Assembly (NCBI GenBank): GCA_017311315.1
Contig: CM029638.1
Location: forward strand, 13,188,227-13,252,226
Length of the DNA stretch: 64,000 nt
DNA from: Dendrocalamus latiflorus
Lineage: Eukaryota > Streptophyta > Magnoliopsida > Poales > Poaceae
Direction: 5' to 3'
Shown: positions 58,671-64,000 of the stretch, in pieces
Numbering within the stretch: position 1 is the first letter of the stretch
Layout of the letters: each line of letters opens with the position of its first letter
Position numbers and translations under genes: made by a program
Notes under the pieces: model-generated
What the model was told of the DNA's origin: nothing
Seen by the model: the letters and a program-made list of their open reading frames with translations, nothing else
Databases searched by the model: none

Positions 58671-60307
58671 TGTAGGATCAAGGATACCGACTAGAGGGGG
58701 TGAATAGGAGGTTTTTAAACTTTTCTTGTTCACTTGATTAATTCTTCACAATTTAAATAGCAAGAATGTAAAGCAATTAATCCTATGCAATTCTAGTCAA
58801 GAATATAGCAATCCTAGCTCTAAGCCAACAAATGAACACAACCGATGTTTTTACCGTGGTGATCGGAAACTTGCCGGTTTCCCCTAGTCCACGTTGAGGT
58901 TAGCCCGGACGAATCGGACAGGCTCCACGAATTGAGCCTAAGCACCTTGATCACTCGTGGTAGCTCTTCCTCGCTCCGGGTAGGTGAGCTCCGACCTTCA
59001 CAAATCACCGGGTCTTCTCACAAGCTTCTTGAGAAGATCACCGATCCAATCTCCGCCCAATCGTCCAAGTGCCGGCAAGCACTTAGAGTAATGAATCTCG
59101 GGCTTCACTTGAATGCAATTCTAGTGCCAAGTGGATCAACTAATGAAATTCTTGCACTAATTGCAAAACCACCTCAATTTAATGCTCAATGAGTGAAAAA
59201 GGGTGGAATGAATGCTCTAGGGCTCAACAAATGTGCAATGGGTCTCTAACCTTAGCCCTTGTGCAGTGATGGGGGTATTTATAGCCTCCACCAACCAAAA
59301 CTAGCCGTTTGGCACAAATTCCTGAAAAATTCAGGATGAGCGGTACTACCGCCCTCATGGGCCGGTACTACCGCTACCAAATCTTCGCGGCAGAACGGCT
59401 ATGTCAGAGCTCTGCAGTGACCATTGGATTTGGCGACGCGGTACTACCGCTCTCCGGTAGTTCCGCAAAGTCGGCGTGGTACTACCGCTCTGGCCGAAAT
59501 CTGAAAGGTCCCAAATTTGGCGCTCTCTGGAAAAAAACAGCCGCTCTGAAACCGGATCTTCCGGACTCCGGAAGTACCGCTCTGAGTCACAGAACTACCG
59601 CACACAGCGGTAGTTCCGGCGTTGAAATCGCCGGTACTTCCGCTCCAGGAAAATCCAGACTTCATCCGGAGGAGCTCTCTGGAAAAAAATGTTCCGCTCA
59701 TCCTCTGGATCTTCTGGGATTCGGAAGTACCGCTCAATAATGCGGTACTACCGCTCGGTGCGGTAGTTCTGGCATTCAAGTCGCCAGTACTTCCGTTCCC
59801 GCAAGAGCTCAGGTGCATCCGTGGGTGCTCTCTGGAAAAAAGGATCCGCTCGAGAACCGGATCTTCCGCTCGCCGGTACTACCGCTTTTGGGTGCGGAAC
59901 TACCGCTCTCCTGTAGTTCCTACGTTCAAAACTGCGGTACTACCGCTCGTCCAGACAGAGCACAAGCTTAGTTTTAAAACGGATTTTTGATGAATGCAAG
60001 TTTCTAATATTGATCCAAATGGCAAAAAATTTATTCAAGCTACTTGCCAAGATCCCTCTTGATGGTACGATTTTCTACCCTATAATTCGATCTTCCACCA
60101 TTCACCTAAGACCGGTAAAAATAAAAAGGGTTCTATGCTAAGTATACCTTTGTCTTGAGCCAATTTGGTCTTCATATATGTCCTTTGGCTTGCATCTTGT
60201 CGCTCATATGTAGACTAACCCTTCGCATGCTTATAAAACACGTTAGTCCCATATTCACATAATTTCATTAATTACCAAAACCATTTTTATGGGCCTAGAT
60301 GCTTTCA
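58671..60307. mobile_element. Solo LTR with GATGG target duplication, nested in the gypsy element
   Basis: The unit starts TGTAGGATCAAGG and ends CTAGATGCTTTCA, with TG...CA limits. It is flanked by GATGG on both sides (58666-58670 and 60308-60312), a perfect 5-bp TSD. At 1637 bp it has no internal coding region, so it is a solo LTR, or a noncoding LTR-only element. CTAGAGGGGGTGAATAGG near its start is a phrase widespread in grass LTRs. The middle third carries a palindromic GCGGTACTACCGC motif cluster. Confidence 0.88.
59335..59955. repeat. Palindromic GCGGTACTACCGC / CGGTAGTTCCG cluster
   Basis: Variants of GGTACTACCGCT, CGGTAGTTCCG, GGAAGTACCGCTC and CTCTGGAAAAAA recur more than fifteen times within the solo LTR. 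The GCGGTACTACCGC core is self-complementary. The frames of 122-143 codons across it are repeat translations. Confidence 0.85.
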
Positions 60308-60450
60308 GATGGGGACTCTTAGCAAGCACAGCACCAAGCCAAATATATTCATACACCATATCACATGTTGGAGAATCAGCTAAAGACGAATCCGACCATT
60401 GATGCGCATCAAAGATGGGGGAGAACTAGGTCCCACTAGGCATGCCATTT

Positions 60451-62209
60451 TGTTTGATGCGAGAAATAGCTCTAGGATTCCTCGCCTTGGAGTATAATGT
60501 GCGGGCATGCCAGGGTACTAAAGTACACAAAAATAAATAAATATAAGAAAAATAGGGAAATCATGTATTTTATTCATTCATTTGAGAATAATAAAATTAC
60601 AGATTTCCTTTATATAAGTGCACTCCATAGCCTGTTTTGTATAGCACATCTGGCATAGGCGTTGTGATCCCCTAGTTCCGGGGCCTCAGAAGGCTTCCGG
60701 TTAATTACATCCAAAGGTGAACCCACAGAATACCTCCAATTAAGTTGTGCATTGGTCATTGTCTTCAGTCTTCGCTTCATGTTCTCCATGCATGTGATGA
60801 ATGGTGGATGTAGATGTGGGCGTTGGCATGATCCATAGCCTCATCGGTCTCTGAGGCTGTTGACAGCGTAGCCTTGCATAGGCCACACCCACCCGTGCCA
60901 TTCAACCTCATCGACATCGAACGCCACAAGGGAATGAGATGATAAAAAGCGTACATAGTTTACACCAAGCTTGATCGATCTGACAACACAGTGGCAGAAT
61001 CGGGGTAGCAGACATAATCCAAATAGCGGGGTTAGCAGAGCAAGACACTAGGGTCGAGTATCGACGTGGTCGAAAGTGACCGCTGGGAACTACTCCTCGG
61101 AAGCCGGAAGCCGTTGAGAGCAGTCAGTAGTCAAAAGTCAGAAACCATCGGTAAACAAACATAGTCGATGGCCGAGAACCATCAAAAGTTGTTTATGATA
61201 AAAAACCATTGGAAGTTGTCTGTGTTCAAAAGCCATCATGGTTGAAATCCATCAGAAGTTGTCCATGGTCGAAAGCCATCGTGGTCGAAATCCATTAGAA
61301 GTTGTCCATGGTCGAAAGCCATCGTGGTCGAAATCCATTAGAAGTTGTCCATAGTCAAAATTCATCAAAAGTAATCCATAGTCAAAAGTCATCGTGATCA
61401 AAATCCATTGGAAGTCGTCTGTTGTCGAAATCCATTATGGTCGAAAGCCATCAATAGCTGTCCGTGGGCGAAAGCCATCATGGTCAAAATCCATCAATAG
61501 TCATCCATGGTCAAAAGCCATCAGAAGCCATCGTGGTCAAAATCCATCAGAAGCTGTCTGTGGTTGAAATCTATCAAAAGTCGTTCGTGGTCGAAAGTCG
61601 TCCATGGTTGAAAGCCATCATGGTTGAAATCCATCGGAAGTTGCCCGTGGTCGAAAGCCATCGTGGTCAAAATCCATCAAAAGTCATTCGTAGTCGAAAT
61701 CCATCGGAAGTCGTCCATGATCAAAATCCATCGTGGTCGAAATCCATCGACCATCGCTCGTGATCACTAATCGAAAGCTGAAAGCCATCGACCATCAGTC
61801 GTAGCTGGTAGTCGGAAACCATCGACCATTAGTCATAGCTAGTAGTTGGAGGCCATTAACCATCTATTGTGGCCGGTTACTATAGCAGGTCTGGTTACTA
61901 TAGCACGCCTCGTTCGAGTACCTGGGCAGTTGGAAGGCATACAGGTATGACGGGTGGTCGATAGCATCTGAGTATGAAAGACAGGTGTGACGGGTCGTCT
62001 CAACATGGTCGAAGACGCATGAACTTAGAAGATGATCTTGGTACATATACTTCGTGATTGGCCGACGACGTGCAGCCATACAACACGCAGTGTTGCAACT
62101 GGCTGAACTGAGCCGTTAGAACATACAAATAGTAGTGTCTTTGTCTTCTCAAACATATACCTCTATATTTGCTTTGACTTAGTATATTTGTACAAAAACT
62201 CATCAAACA
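60451..62209 (-). repeat. Right LTR (5' LTR in element orientation)
   Basis: TGTTTGATGCGAGAAAT at the left and ACTCATCAAACA at the right give inverted TG...CA ends over 1759 bp. It holds about thirteen copies of the ~43-bp GGTCGAAATCCATCGGAAGT unit at about 61210-61760, more than the left LTR. After it follow GACCATCAGTCGTAGCTGGTAG-type variants and about 350 bp absent from the left LTR. Confidence 0.72.
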
Positions 62210-62611
62210 TTCATATCTTTGGTTCATTTCTTCACTTCTTCCTCATGTGGATTTGTAGGCTGGTGGATGCCAGTACTTTTAGTGGGCAGACACGATTGAT
62301 ACAGGGTGGAGAGAGCAATTGACCATGCACCCATAGCTTCGTATGCTTCAATGGTAAACATGCTGCCTGTGGAGGAGCGACTTAATAGGATTCTTGACCA
62401 TGTCAAGTGGCTGGAAAAGTTAATCTATGTTTTATCATTGTTGTGGTGTATGGAATCTATGTGAGGTATTCTAGCTAGCCTAGAGAAGTGAGTATCTATG
62501 TATCCAAGAAATGATGTAGGGAACAATATCATATTTCAATAGTACTAGATGGTTGTGTGCTACCATATTGTCACACTGAACTACATAATATTGTATCTTA
62601 GGTGCAAAGCA

Positions 62612-62832
62612 CAAGTTGGCATTACAAGTTCAAATTTAGCCAGCAATTCAACATAATAGGTCCACAACATTATAATACCAAAATATCAAACTAAGCTGAC
62701 ATCACAAGTCCAAGTTTAACCCATATTATATAAGTCCATGACATTACAATACCAAAATAGCAAACTAAGCTGACATCACAAGTCCAAGTTCAACCCATAT
62801 TCCACAAGTCCATGACATTACAATACCAAAAT
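62612..62832. repeat. ~74-bp tandem repeat, about three copies
   Basis: CTAAGCTGACATCACAAGTCC at 62691 and 62765 and the preceding diverged unit share the order AAGTCCAAGTT, CCCATATT, AAGTCCATGACATTACAATA and CCAAAATA. It lies between the 3' ends of the convergent GRF and transposase relics. Confidence 0.8.
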
Positions 62833-62906
62833 GCATTCCTAGAATAATTCATTTCACAAATAACTCCAATAGCTTTCTCTTGCTTGTAGTCCCAATAGCT
62901 GGGCTA

Positions 62907-63560
62907 TCAGGTGCCCTTGCCCCTCTTTGCCCTGGCCTTGGCCTTGCCTTTGCCTTTTTCACTAGCAAGTGATGGTGTTTGCTCTCCAGGTGCTTGCAAT
63001 ATTATGACCATGTTCAGAGGCTTAGGTTGGTTAGAACCTATCACAGACCTGGATCTTGTTGATGTACCTGAACTAGAGCTTTCCCTTTTACTCCTTCTTC
63101 CCCTTTTAATCCGAATGGATTGAATGCTTTGGCTGTCATTCGATGGATATGTCATTGTTGGAGCAGATGAAGAAGCAGCTACAGGAGTATGTACAATGCT
63201 TAATTCAGAGTTTGGTGTAATAGTTATCTTTTTTTTTCTTTGGTGGCCCCCTACAAATGAAAAAATAAAATTTGTAAGGTAATTGTCTGAAATTGGATAT
63301 GCAACAATGAAGACTAACCATCTTTACCTTTCAGCAAGCATAGCTTTGATCTGTTCTAAATCACCATCCCTGCAGTTATACCAATGATGCCCATAACCCT
63401 ACAGATTGGGCATTTGTGTCTCCCACTCCTCTCATTGTCCCTTTACTCTTGTCAGTGCATCCCTTATACCTATTCTTCCTTAGCCTCCCTGCTACTTTCT
63501 TCAAAATGGGTGGTTCCAACTTGAATCTATGATCTGATTTTAGCCACTAAGACTTGTCAG
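62907..63560 (-). pseudogene. mudrA-like (MULE) transposase C-terminus, frameshifted
   Basis: On the - strand, about 63560-63328 reads PPILKKVAGRLRKNRYKG. After a frame change it reads SGRHKCPICRV, and after another GHHWYNCRDGDLEQIKAMLA. Together these form a C-X2-C-X4-H-X4-C zinc knuckle as found after the SWIM domain of MULE transposases. A donor at 63327 and acceptor at 63251 join a last exon (63250-62907) encoding PPKKKKITITPNSEL and a basic Ser-rich tail ending KAKARAKRGKGT. At least two frameshifts make it a pseudogene. The catalytic part would lie to the right and was not seen. It converges with the GRF gene. Confidence 0.75.
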
Positions 63561-63699
63561 GCAATACAACTCACCCAATTACTAAACGTAATAAATAGAG
63601 TAAAACTAAGCCAGCACACTTCGGACCAGTGGACATACATCTGGGAAAACTCCCTTTACTCCTCACAAAAATGGTATGCTCACCAGTTTAGTCAATTGA

Positions 63700-64000
63700 G
63701 TGTTTCCCCAGCCTTCTCTCTCATCTGAAAGAGCAGATGTTTGCCCAAGCTCAAGGTTTTTGCTTGGCTCTTCATGATGGATAGGCTTAACACAAAAGAC
63801 ATGTTAATGAGGAAGAATCTAAATTTGGACAGGGATAATCTTTGTGTGCTGTGATGTTCATAGGGTGGAGGCCCTTACCTTTTCTTTGAGTGTTCTTTTG
63901 CTATACAATGCTGGAATATAATTGAGATTCACTAGGCACCGGATTTGGAATACTCCAGCAAGGATACTTCAACGCAAAATCAATTCACTTGGGGCATTTC
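63700..64000 (+). pseudogene. LINE (non-LTR retrotransposon) zf-RVT relic
   Basis: On + the frame LPKLKVFAWLFMMDRLNTKD, then RKNLNLDRDNLCVL and, after a frame change, PYLFFECSFAIQCWNII fits the zinc-binding reverse-transcriptase-associated region (zf-RVT) of plant LINE-derived proteins. There is a stop after CVL and a shift between the halves. It is probably a small decayed insertion in or beside the MULE and continues to the edge of the window. Confidence 0.7.

Larger units (their letters stand above)
50880..62209 (-). mobile_element. Gypsy-type LTR retrotransposon, decayed, reading on the - strand
   Basis: Two related ends in the same orientation start TGTTTGACGCGAGAAAT (50880) and TGTTTGATGCGAGAAAT (60451). 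The right copy ends CATCAAACA at 62209, giving a short TGTTTGATG inverted terminus. Read on the -, each has a TATATAAA box and an AATAAA. The gypsy integrase relic between them is also on the -. The sequence left of 60451 (- strand AAATGGCATGCCTAGTGGGA) would be the leader. Flanks TTTAG and TTCAT do not match well, so the TSD is lost or the ends are off by a few bases. Gag and reverse transcriptase were not recognised. Confidence 0.75.
50719..62464 (+). pseudogene. GRF zinc-finger gene split by a retrotransposon (MULE cargo)
   Basis: Exon 1 (50719-50869) ends with a GRF half-finger read as NTKRNRGRMFYKCPYFS. A donor GTTAGT follows at 50870. Exon 2 begins after TTTGTAG at 62259 and reads AGGCQYF, stop, WADTID, completing the C...W part of the finger. 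A C-terminal frame from 62351 gives VEERLNRILDHVKWLEKLIY and a hydrophobic LSLLW tail. The intron position matches the CACTA-borne GRF gene. A TATA-like CTATATAAGG lies at 50641. Defects: a frameshift near 50805 (CGSKC lies in another frame from YTNTKRN), a TAG inside the finger, a further frame change before the tail, and 11.3 kb of retrotransposon starting 10 bp inside the intron. It is not expected to make a functional protein. Confidence 0.72.
50365..64000. mobile_element. Mutator-like element (MULE), right end outside the window
   Basis: GGGAAAATTGTATGCCCCTG at 50365 is of the GGGAAAATTG type common at MULE termini. Downstream come a GRF-finger gene on + and a mudrA-like transposase 3' end on - with a CCHC knuckle. 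Both belong to one convergent unit once the nested retrotransposon (50880-62209) is removed. The second terminus and TSD are not in the window, so the outer limit and the unity of the element are inference. Confidence 0.5.

Noticed and set aside
59309..59990. Frames of 122-143 codons at 59.3-60.0 kb on both strands
   Set aside because: They lie wholly inside the solo LTR and reflect repeated GGTACTACCGCTC units.
51640..61760. Regular repeats at 51.6-52.0 and 61.2-61.8 kb considered as CRISPR-like arrays
   Set aside because: Units are directly tandem without unique spacers, degenerate, and located in LTRs of a plant retrotransposon.

Overview
This is a plant nuclear window, almost certainly from a grass (Poaceae). 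The evidence is genes with many canonical GT-AG introns, GC-rich 3' exons in the WRKY gene, and a dense load of grass-type transposons (Tourist- and Stowaway-like MITEs, hAT, Mutator-like, CACTA, copia and gypsy elements). No rRNA, tRNA or CRISPR locus was seen. Exon limits were worked out by hand from splice sites and reading frame; no database search was possible.

Layout. Two host genes, both on the + strand, anchor the window. The first (leader from about 2950, CDS 5006-8636) is a complete two-domain (group I) WRKY transcription factor of about 729 residues. The second (leader from about 41230, CDS 42719-47705) encodes a protein of about 1238 residues with one C2HC UBZ4/Rad18-like zinc finger; it resembles a conserved plant family that I tentatively associate with HAPLESS 8. 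Between them (about 8.9-41 kb) lies transposon-rich intergenic DNA. It holds MITEs with readable target-site duplications (TSDs), a decayed copia element (18.7-20.07 kb), a composite inverted/direct repeat (22.9-25.9 kb), a hAT element with a perfect 8-bp TSD, a Mutator-type foldback with a perfect 9-bp TSD, and a nearly complete 7.36-kb CACTA transposon (30670-38031, TSD CAA).

The CACTA element carries three genes: a short GRF-zinc-finger protein with a C-terminal membrane segment (+), the 3' part of a TNP2-type transposase (-), and an apparently intact 642-residue TNP1/Transposase_24-like protein (+). From 50365 to the right edge is what looks like a Mutator-like element (MULE). It also carries a short GRF gene (+), convergent with a decayed mudrA-like transposase (-). 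That GRF gene is split by a gypsy-type LTR retrotransposon (50880-62209, reading on the - strand) inserted 10 bp inside its intron. The retrotransposon in turn holds a solo LTR with a perfect GATGG TSD (58671-60307).

Most interesting point: two unrelated DNA-transposon superfamilies in one window each carry a GRF finger - coil - membrane-tail gene near one end, with the same intron position and convergent with the transposase. This suggests a recurrent transposon cargo or accessory gene, though independent capture of the same host gene family is an alternative. Both host genes look intact.
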